Program-made: the position numbers and the translations under genes
Source: Roseiarcus sp963824475
GTDB taxonomy: Bacteria; Pseudomonadota; Alphaproteobacteria; Rhizobiales; Beijerinckiaceae
Assembly: GCA_963824475.1 (NCBI GenBank)
Contig: CAWGPR010000012.1
Span: 1,430,998 to 1,494,997 of the forward strand
Direction of reading: 5' to 3'
DNA: 64,000 bases
Shown here: in pieces, positions 1-11,323 of the stretch
How the letters are laid out: each line of letters starts with the position of its first letter
Position numbering within the stretch: position 1 is the first letter of the stretch
Notes under the pieces: model-generated
What the model was told of the DNA's origin: nothing
Seen by the model: only the letters and a program-made list of their open reading frames with translations
Databases searched by the model: none

Positions 1-428
1 GAGATCGCCTTGCGGGCCCTGGTGACGACCGGCTTCTGCCCGGCGATCAGCGCAAGATCCGCGGCGGCGGAGGTGACTTTCTTGGTGTCGTTGACCGCTT
101 CGCCAACCCCCATGTTGAGCACGATCTTGTCGAGCCTCGGCACTTCGAGCGCATTCTTGTACCCAAACTCCTTGGTGAGCTTGGGGACGATCTCGTCCCG
201 GTAGAGCTTCTTCAGCCGCGCGACATAGTCCTTCGGCGCAGCCTTCACCGCGCCGGCCGAGGCGATCTCCGCCCCCCCTTCCTTACGCGCCGGCTTGCCC
301 TTGGCGTCCTTCGCGCTCGCAGCCGCGGCCGCGTCCGGCTTGCCGCCTTTAGCGGCCGGCTTGTCGGTCTTGCCGGCCTTTGCGCCCTTGTCGGCCTTGG
401 CGCCCTTGTCGCCTTTCGTCTCAGCCAT
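1..428 (-). CDS. rplE: 50S ribosomal protein L5 (partial, C-terminus off the left edge)
   Basis: L5 of the large subunit, which binds 5S rRNA in the central protuberance. The canonical L5 start region (DYVARLKKLYRDEIVPKL, then VPRLDKIVLNMGVGEA) begins only about 60 residues in. Before it lies a low-complexity Lys/Ala/Gly/Asp extension rich in GDKGAKA-type repeats. The ATG at 426-428 overlaps the rplX stop by 8 bases, which supports this start. The gene is cut by the window edge after about 142 codons. The extension is seen directly; whether it stays on the mature protein is unknown. Confidence 0.93.
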   Translation of the reverse strand, partial: MAETKGDKGAKADKGAKAGKTDKPAAKGGKPDAAAAASAKDAKGKPARKEGGAEIASAGAVKAAPKDYVARLKKLYRDEIVPKLTKEFGYKNALEVPRLDKIVLNMGVGEAVNDTKKVTSAAADLALIAGQKPVVTRARKAI

Positions 429-738
429 CGATCAGGTCTCCGGAACGCTTGGCGACGCGCACCTTCCGTCCGTCGTCGAGAATCTTGAAGCCGACGCGGG
501 TCGGCTTGCCCGTCTTGGGATCGAGGATCGCCAGATTGGACAGATGGATCGTCGATTCCTTGGTGATGATCCCGCCCTCGGTCTGCGGCGTCTGGCGCGT
601 ATGGCGACGCACAAGATTGACGCCGGCCACAATCGCGCGGCCTTCGGTCGGCATCACCTGGCGAACCTCGCCCCGCTTGCCCTTGTCGCGCCCGGCGGTG
701 ACGATCACGCGGTCGCCCTTCTTGATCTTGGCGGCCAT
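421..738 (-). CDS. rplX: 50S ribosomal protein L24
   Basis: Assembly-initiator protein of the 50S subunit, 105 aa, normal length for alphaproteobacteria. The N-terminal KOW motif is visible (KKGDRVIVTAGRDKGKRGEV), as is the conserved VNLVRRHTRQ segment. It overlaps the rplN stop by one base (TAATG) and the rplE start by eight, so it is translated as part of the spc block of the operon. Confidence 0.97.
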   Translation of the reverse strand: MAAKIKKGDRVIVTAGRDKGKRGEVRQVMPTEGRAIVAGVNLVRRHTRQTPQTEGGIITKESTIHLSNLAILDPKTGKPTRVGFKILDDGRKVRVAKRSGDLIDG

Positions 739-1106
739 TACAACACCTCCGGCGCGAGCGAGATGATCTTCACGTGGTTCTTCGCCCTGAGTTCGCGCGG
801 CACCGGCCCGAAGATGCGGGTGCCGACCGGCTCGGACTGATTGTTGATCAAGACCGCGGCGTTGGAATCGAACCGGATCACCGAGCCGTCGGAGCGTCGA
901 ATGTCCTTGGCGGTGCGCACGACCACCGCCTTCATCACGTCGCCCTTCTTGACGCGGCCGCGCGGGATCGCCTCCTTGACCGAAACGACGATGATGTCGC
1001 CGATCGAGGCGTAGCGGCGCTTCGATCCGCCCAGCACCTTGATGCACATCACGCGCCGCGCGCCGGAATTGTCGGCGACGTCGAGATTGGTCTGCATCTG
1101 AATCAT
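738..1106 (-). CDS. rplN: 50S ribosomal protein L14
   Basis: L14, 122 aa, full length. It contacts 16S rRNA at an intersubunit bridge. The characteristic start MIQMQTNLDVADNSGARR and the KGDVMKAVVVRTAK segment are present. It lies between rpsQ and rplX in the standard spc order and its stop overlaps the rplX start. Confidence 0.98.
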   Translation of the reverse strand: MIQMQTNLDVADNSGARRVMCIKVLGGSKRRYASIGDIIVVSVKEAIPRGRVKKGDVMKAVVVRTAKDIRRSDGSVIRFDSNAAVLINNQSEPVGTRIFGPVPRELRAKNHVKIISLAPEVL

Positions 1107-1126
1107 GGCCTAGCCGCCTCTTTGAA

Positions 1127-1372
1127 TCACGCCTTCGGCGCCGTCTCGCCGACGACGATCCAGCGTTTGAGCTTCGAGATCGGCCGCGTCTCCTCGATCG
1201 AGACGGTGTCGCCGACCTTCTGGGTCTTGTTTTCGACATGCGCGTGGTAGTTCTTCGACCGGCGCACGGTCTTCTTCAGCAGCGGGTGGGTGAACCGACG
1301 CTCGACCTTCACCACAAGCGTCTTCTCCTGCTTGTCGCTGACGACGACGCCCTGCAAAATTCTCTTTGGCAT
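1127..1372 (-). CDS. rpsQ: 30S ribosomal protein S17
   Basis: S17, 81 aa, an OB-fold protein of the 30S body. Conserved segments include GVVVSDKQEKTLVV, the basic HPLLKKTVRRSKNYHAH stretch and GDTVSIEETRPISKLKRW. It lies 20 bases upstream of rplN and 7 bases downstream of rpmC in the S10/spc operon. Confidence 0.97.
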   Translation of the reverse strand: MPKRILQGVVVSDKQEKTLVVKVERRFTHPLLKKTVRRSKNYHAHVENKTQKVGDTVSIEETRPISKLKRWIVVGETAPKA

Positions 1373-1379
1373 TGTGTCC

Positions 1380-1604
1380 TCAGTCCTTGGCTTTGGCCTT
1401 GGCGGCGGCGCGCTTCTGCGCGGCGACGGTCATGACGCGGGCGATGTCGCGCCGCACGACCCGCACGCGCGCGGTGTCCTGCAGCTGTCCGCTCGCCTTC
1501 TGGAATCGCAGGTTGAACCGCTCCCTCTTGAGCTTGAGCGCCTCGTCGTTGAGCTGATCCTCGGTCATGACGCGAAGGTCGGAAAGACGGCTGGTCGTTT
1601 TCAT
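1380..1604 (-). CDS. rpmC: 50S ribosomal protein L29
   Basis: L29, 74 aa, a two-helix protein beside the peptide exit tunnel. The N-terminal half reads SDLRVMTEDQLNDEALKLKRE and the typical FNLRFQKASGQL segment follows. The C-terminus ends in an Ala/Lys-rich tail, usual in alphaproteobacteria. Order rplP-rpmC-rpsQ is canonical. Confidence 0.96.
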   Translation of the reverse strand: MKTTSRLSDLRVMTEDQLNDEALKLKRERFNLRFQKASGQLQDTARVRVVRRDIARVMTVAAQKRAAAKAKAKD

Positions 1605-1619
1605 GGGCTAGACGTCCCC

Positions 1620-2033
1620 CTATTCCGCAATGCGCTGGACGAAGCGCGTCTTGATCGGCAGCTTGGCCGCGGCGAGGCTGAACGCTTCGCGCGCCAGGGT
1701 CTCCGGCACGCCGTCGATTTCGAACATGATGCGGCCGGGGGCGACGCGCACAATCCACCATTCGGGCGCGCCCTTGCCCTTGCCCATCCGCACTTCGATC
1801 GGCTTCTTCGACACCGGCACATCGGGAAAAACGCGGATCCAGACCCGGCCGGCGCGTTTCATATGCCGGGTCAGCGCCCGGCGCGCAGCCTCGATCTGAC
1901 GCGCGGTCACCCGCTCGGGCTCCATCGCTTTCAGCCCGAACTCGCCGAAATTGAGCGCGAATCCGCCCTTCGCATTGCCGTGAATGCGGCCTTTGAAGGC
2001 TTTGCGGAACTTGGATCTCTTGGGCTGCATCAT
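1620..2033 (-). CDS. rplP: 50S ribosomal protein L16
   Basis: L16, 137 aa, full length. It organises the A-site tRNA environment near the peptidyl transferase centre. The family start MMQPKRSKFRKAFKGR and the MGKGKGAPEWWIVRV and GRIMFEIDG motifs are visible. It lies between rpsC and rpmC. Confidence 0.98.
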   Translation of the reverse strand: MMQPKRSKFRKAFKGRIHGNAKGGFALNFGEFGLKAMEPERVTARQIEAARRALTRHMKRAGRVWIRVFPDVPVSKKPIEVRMGKGKGAPEWWIVRVAPGRIMFEIDGVPETLAREAFSLAAAKLPIKTRFVQRIAE

Positions 2034-2057
2034 GATCGTGAACTTCCAATGCGCTCG

Positions 2058-2798
2058 TCAGACCGGTTCGCGAGCGTGCTCGCGGTCGCGCTCGCGCGGC
2101 TCGCGGCGCGGACGATGGGTCGAGGAATGGTCGGCCTCGGCCAGGCGCTTGTCCTGGGCCATGGGATCGTGCTCGAGGATCTCGCCCTTGAAGATCCAGA
2201 CCTTGATGCCGCACGTGCCGTAGGCGGTATGCGCGGTGGCGACGCCATAATCGATGTCGGCGCGCAGGGTGTGCAGCGGCACGCGGCCCTCGCGGTACCA
2301 TTCGAGACGCGCGATTTCGGCGCCCCCCAGCCGGCCCGAGCAATTGATGCGGATGCCCTCGGCGCCGAGACGCATCGCCGACTGCACCGCGCGCTTCATC
2401 GCCCGCCGGAACGCCACTCGGCGCTCGAGCTGCTGAGCGATGGATTCGGCGACCAGCGTCGCATCGATTTCCGGCTTGCGGACTTCGACGATGTTGATCG
2501 CCACTTCCGAGTTCGTCAGCTTGGCGGCCTGCTTGCGCAGCTTTTCAATGTCAGCGCCCTTCTTGCCGATGACCACGCCAGGACGCGCGGAGTGGATGTT
2601 GATGCGCGCCTTCTTGTGCGGACGCTCGATGACGATTTTCGAGATCGCCGCCTGTTTGAGGCCCTTCGTCAGCGCCTCGCGGATCTTCATGTCCTCATGC
2701 AAAAGCTTGCCGTATTCGCCCTTGCTGGAGTACCAGCGCGAATCCCAGGTGCGGTTGACGCCGAGGCGCAGCCCGATCGGATTGATTTTCTGTCCCAT
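2058..2798 (-). CDS. rpsC: 30S ribosomal protein S3
   Basis: S3, 246 aa, part of the mRNA entry-tunnel helicase of the 30S head. The N-terminus MGQKINPIGLRLGVN is diagnostic. The type II KH domain shows PGVVIGKKGADIEKLR at about residues 70-88. The C-terminal domain includes IRINCSGRLGGAEIAR. It ends in a basic tail rich in Arg, Glu and His that is longer than the E. coli tail. Confidence 0.98.
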   Translation of the reverse strand: MGQKINPIGLRLGVNRTWDSRWYSSKGEYGKLLHEDMKIREALTKGLKQAAISKIVIERPHKKARINIHSARPGVVIGKKGADIEKLRKQAAKLTNSEVAINIVEVRKPEIDATLVAESIAQQLERRVAFRRAMKRAVQSAMRLGAEGIRINCSGRLGGAEIARLEWYREGRVPLHTLRADIDYGVATAHTAYGTCGIKVWIFKGEILEHDPMAQDKRLAEADHSSTHRPRREPRERDREHAREPV

Positions 2799-2812
2799 CT
2801 CGAGTGTCTCTC

Positions 2813-3202
2813 TTAAGCGGCCGTGGCGTCGGCGGCGACTTCGCGCACGACGATGGTGATGTTGGCGAATGGCTTTTCGATCCGGCCCGCGCGGCCGCGC
2901 GCGCGAGGGCTGAAGCGCTTCATGACGATATCCTTGCCGACCCAGGCTTGGGCGACGATCAGATCGTCGACGTCGAGTTCATGGTTGTTCTCGGCGTTGG
3001 CGATCGCGGATTCGAGCGTCTTCTTCACCTCGACCGAAATCCTCTTGTTGGAGAATTCGAGATCGGCGAGCGCGGTCGCGACCTTCTTGCCGCGAATAAG
3101 CTGGGCGAGAAGATTGAGCTTCTGCGGGCTCACGCGCAGCATGCGCGTCGTCGCCTTGGCTTCGTTCTCCGCCTGACGGCGGGGGTTGGACAGCTTGGAC
3201 AT
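2813..3202 (-). CDS. rplV: 50S ribosomal protein L22
   Basis: L22, 129 aa. Its beta-hairpin lines the exit tunnel. Conserved pieces are RVSPQKLNLLAQLIRGK near residue 25 and the hairpin segment KRFSPRARGRAGRIEKP near residue 95, with no macrolide-resistance type deletion there. It sits between rpsS and rpsC with short spacers. Confidence 0.97.
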   Translation of the reverse strand: MSKLSNPRRQAENEAKATTRMLRVSPQKLNLLAQLIRGKKVATALADLEFSNKRISVEVKKTLESAIANAENNHELDVDDLIVAQAWVGKDIVMKRFSPRARGRAGRIEKPFANITIVVREVAADATAA

Positions 3203-3208
3203 CGGCGG

Positions 3209-3487
3209 TTAGGCCCTCTTGGCCTTCTTGTCGGCGGAATGGCCGTGAAAGGTGCGGGTCGGGGCGAATTCGCCGAACTTGTGGCCGATCATCTCCTCCG
3301 ACACCAGCACCGGAATGTGCTTGTGGCCGTTGTAGACGCCAAACGTGAGGCCCACGAACTGCGGCAGAATTGTCGAGCGCCGGCTCCAGATCTTGATGAT
3401 GTCGGAGCGGCCCGAGCCGCGCGCGACGTCAGCTTTCTTGAGCATATAACCGTCCACGAACGGACCCTTCCAGATCGATCGCGTCAT
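3209..3487 (-). CDS. rpsS: 30S ribosomal protein S19
   Basis: S19, 92 aa, in the 30S head where it contacts S13. The start MTRSIWKGPFVDGYMLKK and the core GLTFGVYNGHKHIPVLVSE are canonical. Its start lies 3 bases past the rplB stop, which implies coupled translation. Confidence 0.98.
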   Translation of the reverse strand: MTRSIWKGPFVDGYMLKKADVARGSGRSDIIKIWSRRSTILPQFVGLTFGVYNGHKHIPVLVSEEMIGHKFGEFAPTRTFHGHSADKKAKRA

Positions 3488-3490
3488 GGC

Positions 3491-4330
3491 TCAGCCTCTC
3501 TTCTTGCGCACGTGGCGCGATGCGACGATGAATTTGTCGGTCGCCTTGTTCGAACGGGTCTTCTTGCCCTTGGTCGGCTTGCCCCATGGGCTCACCGGAT
3601 GGCGTCCGCCCGACGTCTTGCCCTCGCCGCCGCCGTGCGGATGGTCGACCGGATTCATGCTGACGCCGCGATTGTGCGGACGACGCCCGAGCCAGCGGCT
3701 GCGGCCCGCCTTGCTGATTGACGCATTCATGTGATCCGGGTTCGACACGGCGCCGATCGAGGCGAAACACTGACCGTGAATGAGTCGCTGTTCGCCGGAA
3801 TTGAGGCGCAGCGAGACGTAACCCTGGTCGCGGCCGACGATCTGGGCGTAGGTTCCAGCGGAGCGGGCGATCGCGCCGCCCTTGCCGATCTTCATCTCGA
3901 TGTTGTGGACGATCGTACCCACGGGAATGTTGGCGAGCGGCATCGCGTTGCCGGGCTTCACATCGACCTGGACGCCGGCGATCACTTCGTCGCCAACCGA
4001 GAGGCGCTGGGGGGCGATGATGTAGGCCTGCTCGCCGTCGGCATATTTGACGAGCGCGATAAAGGCCGAGCGGTTGGGATCGTACTCGAGCCGCTCGACC
4101 TTGCCCGCGACGTCGAATTTGCGACGCTTGAAGTCGACGATGCGATAGGCCTGCTTGTGGCCGCCGCCACGGAAGCGCACGGTGATCCGGCCGGCGTTGT
4201 TGCGTCCGCCCTTCTCGGACTTGCCGACGGTCAACGCCTTGACCGGCTTGCCCTTGTAGAGCTCGCTGCGGTCGACGATCGCGAGCTGGCGAAGGCCCGG
4301 CGAGGTCGGTTTATATGTCTTGAGCGCCAT
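3491..4330 (-). CDS. rplB: 50S ribosomal protein L2
   Basis: L2, 279 aa, required for subunit association and the peptidyl transferase centre. The N-terminus MALKTYKPTSPGLRQL is diagnostic. The catalytic-centre proximal histidine lies in the NPVDHPHGGGEGKTSGGRHP region near residue 230. It is followed by rpsS and preceded by rplW, 12 bases away. Confidence 0.98.
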   Translation of the reverse strand: MALKTYKPTSPGLRQLAIVDRSELYKGKPVKALTVGKSEKGGRNNAGRITVRFRGGGHKQAYRIVDFKRRKFDVAGKVERLEYDPNRSAFIALVKYADGEQAYIIAPQRLSVGDEVIAGVQVDVKPGNAMPLANIPVGTIVHNIEMKIGKGGAIARSAGTYAQIVGRDQGYVSLRLNSGEQRLIHGQCFASIGAVSNPDHMNASISKAGRSRWLGRRPHNRGVSMNPVDHPHGGGEGKTSGGRHPVSPWGKPTKGKKTRSNKATDKFIVASRHVRKKRG

Positions 4331-4342
4331 GGATCTCGCCCC

Positions 4343-4639
4343 TCACAGGCCCGTGGTCATGTCGATGCGATAGCCGTCGGCAAGCGTGACGATCGCCTTC
4401 TTCATGTCCTGCTGGCGCCCGCGCACGCCTCGAAACGCTTTCCTCTTGCCCTTGCGCAGAAGGGTGTTGACCGCTGTCACCTTGACGTCGAACAATTGCT
4501 CGATCGCCGCCTTGATCTGCGGCTTGGTCGCGTTGCGCGCGACCTTAAACACGAACTGGTTGCTCTCGGAGGCGAGCGTCGCCTTCTCCGTGATCACGGG
4601 GGCGACGATCGCGTCGTAGTGGCGCACGTCCTTGATCAT
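4343..4639 (-). CDS. rplW: 50S ribosomal protein L23
   Basis: L23, 98 aa, the docking site for trigger factor and SRP at the tunnel exit. The segments APVITEKATLASESNQFVF and FDVKVTAVNTL match the family. The start overlaps the rplD stop by four bases (ATGA), indicating coupling. Confidence 0.97.
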   Translation of the reverse strand: MIKDVRHYDAIVAPVITEKATLASESNQFVFKVARNATKPQIKAAIEQLFDVKVTAVNTLLRKGKRKAFRGVRGRQQDMKKAIVTLADGYRIDMTTGL

Positions 4640-5256
4640 TTGAACCGCGCCTCCAGCGCTTCAACCGCGGCCCTGGTCAAGACCAGCTTCTCGCGCCGCA
4701 TGATGTCGTAGACGTTGACGCCCTGGACCGGCAGCACGTCGATCTCCGGCAGGTTGCGCGCGGCGCTGGCAAACTTCGTCTGAGGCTCGGCGCCGTCGAT
4801 GATGAGCGCATTCTTGAGCGCCGTCCTTTCGAACGTAGCGCGCAGCGTCTTCGTCTTGGCCTCTTCGACCTGGGCGCTCTCCCACACCACGAGCCCGCCC
4901 GCGCGGACCTTGGCCGAGAGCGCGTGCTTGAGCGCGAGCGCCCGCACCTTCTTCGGCAAGTCATGCGTGTGGCTGCGCACGACCGGCCCCATGGCGCGTC
5001 CGCCGCCACGGAACTGCGGCACGCGGGCTGACCCGTGACGCGCGCCGCCGGTGCCCTTCTGCTTATACATCTTCTTGCCGGTGCGATTGATCTCGCCACG
5101 CCCCAGCGTCTTGTGCGTGCCCGCCTGGCGCTTGGCGAGCTGCCAGCGCACCATGCGCGCGATGAGATCGGCGCGCGGCTCAAGGCCGAAAATGGCGTCG
5201 CTAAGCTCGAGCGAGCCCGCGGCCGAGCCGTCGATCGACGTCACGTCGAATTTCAT
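4636..5256 (-). CDS. rplD: 50S ribosomal protein L4
   Basis: L4, 206 aa. In E. coli L4 also autoregulates the S10 operon; no matching leader was recognised here. The tunnel loop KMYKQKGTGGARHGSARVPQ and the FRGGGRAMGP motif are visible around residues 60-90. Start and stop fit rplC upstream (4-base gap) and rplW downstream (4-base overlap). Confidence 0.98.
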   Translation of the reverse strand: MKFDVTSIDGSAAGSLELSDAIFGLEPRADLIARMVRWQLAKRQAGTHKTLGRGEINRTGKKMYKQKGTGGARHGSARVPQFRGGGRAMGPVVRSHTHDLPKKVRALALKHALSAKVRAGGLVVWESAQVEEAKTKTLRATFERTALKNALIIDGAEPQTKFASAARNLPEIDVLPVQGVNVYDIMRREKLVLTRAAVEALEARFK

Positions 5257-5260
5257 AACG

Positions 5261-5986
5261 TCACTCTCCCTTCGCCGCTTCCGCTGAAGGCGCGGCGGCC
5301 GCCGCCTCGGGATGAACGCGGAACTTGCCGGGCAGCGGCGCGTCCTTCGGCAACGGCTTCTTCACCGCGTCGCGGACCGCGATCCAGCCGCCGGCGTGGC
5401 CCGGCACCGCGCCCTCAACCAGGATCAGGCCGCGCTCGGGATCGGTGCGCACGACGCGAAGGTTCTGCGTCGTCACCTGCTCGACGCCCATATGGCCGGC
5501 CATCTTCTTGTTCTTCCAGGTCTTGCCGGGGTCCTGACGGCCGCCGGTCGAGCCGATCGAACGATGCGAGATCGAGACGCCGTGGGTCGCGCGCAAGCCG
5601 CCGAAGTTCCAGCGCTTCATGCCGCCGGCGAAGCCCTTGCCGATGGTCACGCCGGTGACGTCGACATATTGCCCGACGGCGAAGTGGTCGGCGGTGATCT
5701 CCGCTCCGACCGGGATCATCTTGTCCTCGGCGACACGGAACTCGGCGAGCCGCATCTTCGGCTCGACATGAGCGACGGCGAAGCGGCCGCGCTCGGCCTT
5801 CGACACATTCTTCACCTTGGCCTTGCCGACGCCGAGCTGGAGCGCGGTATAGCCGTTCTTTTCCTGGGTGCGATGCGCGACCACCTGGCAGCCCTCGACC
5901 TGGAGGACGGTGACCGGCACGTGGTCGCCCGCGTCCGTGAAGACGCGGGACATGCCCAGCTTCTTTGCGATGATGCCTGAACGCAT
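5261..5986 (-). CDS. rplC: 50S ribosomal protein L3
   Basis: L3, 241 aa, near the peptidyl transferase centre. The N-terminus MRSGIIAKKLGMSRVF and the central GGMKRWNFGGLRATHG and RSIGSTGGRQDPGKTWKNKK motifs are conserved; the Gln in this loop is the PrmB methylation site in E. coli. The C-terminus has an Ala-rich tail of about 25 residues (EAAAAAPSAEAAKGE), common in this order. Confidence 0.98.
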   Translation of the reverse strand: MRSGIIAKKLGMSRVFTDAGDHVPVTVLQVEGCQVVAHRTQEKNGYTALQLGVGKAKVKNVSKAERGRFAVAHVEPKMRLAEFRVAEDKMIPVGAEITADHFAVGQYVDVTGVTIGKGFAGGMKRWNFGGLRATHGVSISHRSIGSTGGRQDPGKTWKNKKMAGHMGVEQVTTQNLRVVRTDPERGLILVEGAVPGHAGGWIAVRDAVKKPLPKDAPLPGKFRVHPEAAAAAPSAEAAKGE

Positions 5987-6048
5987 TGGCGTTGATCCTT
6001 CGTGAGCGCCTTCGAAGAAAACCCTTCAGAGACGCTCGGCAAATCCCC

Positions 6049-6357
<309 letters not shown>

Positions 6358-6422
6358 CTATCAAATCCCTGCCGGCCCGAGCGGCGGAGCGATTGCCCCG
6401 CCCATTCGCTAGCCGCAACGCC

Positions 6423-7613
<1,191 letters not shown>

Positions 7614-7663
7614 AGCCGGACTCCTTTTCGTGGCCCTTCATTCTCAACGCGTTTTCGGCGCGC

Positions 7664-9739
<2,076 letters not shown>

Positions 9740-9775
9740 GATCCTTAATCCCGATTGCCTTGGCCAGACCGCCGC

Positions 9776-10246
9776 TCACCAGCGGTAGTGGGCGAAGGCG
9801 CGGTTGGCTTCGGCCATCCGGTGCGTGTCCTCGCGTTTCTTGACAGCGGCGCCGCGATTGTTCGAGGCGTCGAGCAGTTCGGCCGACAGCCGGTCGACCA
9901 TGGTCTTATCGTTGCGGTCGCGCGCGGCGGAGATGATCCAGCGGATCGCCAGCGCCTGCCGGCGATCGGTGCGCACTTCGACCGGCACCTGGTAGGTCGC
10001 GCCGCCGACACGCCGCGAGCGAACTTCGACCGAGGGCGCGACATTCTCCAGCGCCTGCTTGAAGACCGCGAGCGGGTCGGTCTTGGCCTTGGCCTCGACG
10101 CTGTCCAGCGCGCCGTAGACGATCGACTCGGCGACCGACTTCTTGCCCTCGTACATGATCGTGTTCATGAACTTCGCCACCACCACGTCGCCGTATTTGG
10201 CGTCCGGGATGATGTCGCGTTTCTCAGCGCTGTGTCGGCGTGACAT
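9776..10246 (-). CDS. rpsG: 30S ribosomal protein S7
   Basis: S7, 156 aa, assembly initiator of the 30S head. Matching segments are FMNTIMYEGKKSVAESIVY, the RVGGATYQVPVEVR hairpin region, and the C-terminal KKREDTHRMAEANRAFAHYRW helix. The 168-base gap to rpsL is unusually long for a str operon and is filled by a repeat. Confidence 0.98.
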   Translation of the reverse strand: MSRRHSAEKRDIIPDAKYGDVVVAKFMNTIMYEGKKSVAESIVYGALDSVEAKAKTDPLAVFKQALENVAPSVEVRSRRVGGATYQVPVEVRTDRRQALAIRWIISAARDRNDKTMVDRLSAELLDASNNRGAAVKKREDTHRMAEANRAFAHYRW

Positions 10247-10296
10247 CGCCTAACTCTCTCTCTTCGTCAGAACCGGCGGACCGGCCCATGAAATTC

Positions 10297-10397
10297 TTCT
10301 GTCTGGATCCCCGGGTCTCGCTCTCGCTCGTCCGGGGATGATGCTTCCCTTCCGCGGGATCCCCGGGTCTCGCTCTCGCTCCGTCCGGGGATGACGC
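10297..10397. repeat. Tandem pair of palindromic repeats in the rpsL-rpsG gap
   Basis: Two near-identical units of about 38 bases (about 10304-10342 and 10357-10395) share ATCCCCGGGTCTCGCTCTCGCTC followed by GTCCGGGGATGA. In each, CCCCGG near the left pairs with CCGGGG near the right, making a hairpin. A related unit occurs at 55577-55622. They lie inside the str transcript and may act as REP-like processing or attenuation hairpins; that role is inferred. Confidence 0.75.
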
Positions 10398-10413
10398 TAC
10401 GCTACGCTTCGCG

Positions 10414-10785
10414 TCACTTGGGCCGCTTGGCGCCGTATTTCGACCGGCGCTGCTTGCGGTCCTTGACCCCCTGGGTGTCGAGCACGCCGCGCAGGATGTG
10501 GTAGCGCACGCCGGGCAGATCCTTGACGCGGCCGCCGCGGATCATGACCACCGAATGCTCCTGCAGATTGTGACCCTCGCCCGGGATATAGCCGATGACC
10601 TCGAAGCCGTTGGTCAGCCGCACCTTGGCGACCTTGCGCAGCGCCGAGTTCGGCTTCTTCGGCGTCGTCGTATAGACGCGCGTGCACACGCCACGCTTCT
10701 GCGGGCTCGCCTGGAGATGACGGGCCTTCTCGCGGTAGGTTTTCGGCTGCCGCGGCTTGCGGATCAACTGGCTAATCGTCGGCAT
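10414..10785 (-). CDS. rpsL: 30S ribosomal protein S12
   Basis: S12, 123 aa, decoding-centre protein. MPTISQLIRKPRQPK fixes the start at 10785, although the frame stays open further upstream. The streptomycin-region residues are wild type: Lys43 in TTPKKPNSA and Lys88 in VKDLPGVRYH. It heads the str block (rpsL-rpsG-fusA-tuf). Confidence 0.98.
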   Translation of the reverse strand: MPTISQLIRKPRQPKTYREKARHLQASPQKRGVCTRVYTTTPKKPNSALRKVAKVRLTNGFEVIGYIPGEGHNLQEHSVVMIRGGRVKDLPGVRYHILRGVLDTQGVKDRKQRRSKYGAKRPK

Positions 10786-11323
10786 GTCGGCCCTAAACTT
10801 CAGTTCCCTGTGGCGCCCGGCGCGAACGCCGAACGGAAAATCGAAATTCCATCCGCTCGACCTTCGCGCGAAGCCAGAAAGGCAACGCGCGAAACCAACA
10901 GCGCCCGAAACCCGCTCGGGGTTGGGCGCCGCCGAAAGCAGAGGATCACGGCGCAACGCCCGTGATCGTGCGAAACAGAACCGGCCCCCTAAGGGCCGGC
11001 ATGGCTCGTCGTCGGTAGGATCGTCAGCGTTTAGAGCCGTTGGGTATCCGACGCGTCGTCGAATACAGCGAAGCTCTACGGCCTGCCGAAAGCGCGCGGA
11101 ACATATTCAAGCCGTCCACCTGCGTCAACCCCTTTCAATCGTCATAATCGGCGGCGGGGGAGAAATTTGTCGTTGCGCGGCGGCCGGACGTCGGACCGCC
11201 TCGCCTTCAACGGGCCGCGAAAGCGCCGCAGACGATCATAGATGGGCCGGGATTGAACGCTAGCGAGCGGTTAAGAGCAATCGTGCGGCGGGGCCGTTCC
11301 GCGATTTCAGTCAGCCGGAGCCT
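10786..11323. promoter_or_regulatory. Divergent intergenic region between rpsL and the S41 gene
   Basis: About 540 bases without a convincing gene; it should hold the promoters for rpsL (minus) and the S41-like gene (plus). A perfect 7-bp stem with a 5-base loop lies at 10981-10999 (CCGGCCC/GGGCCGG). No trailing T-tract was seen on either side, so it is more likely a leader hairpin of the str transcript than a terminator. Specific -35/-10 boxes could not be assigned. Confidence 0.5.

Noticed and set aside
295..840. Long open frames on the plus strand across the ribosomal protein genes
   Set aside because: They are antisense shadows of rplE, rplX and rplN in GC-rich sequence; no domain is recognisable.
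10786..10956. N-terminal extension of S12 to 180 aa
   Set aside because: The canonical MPTISQL start lies at 10785 and the extension has no homology to S12.
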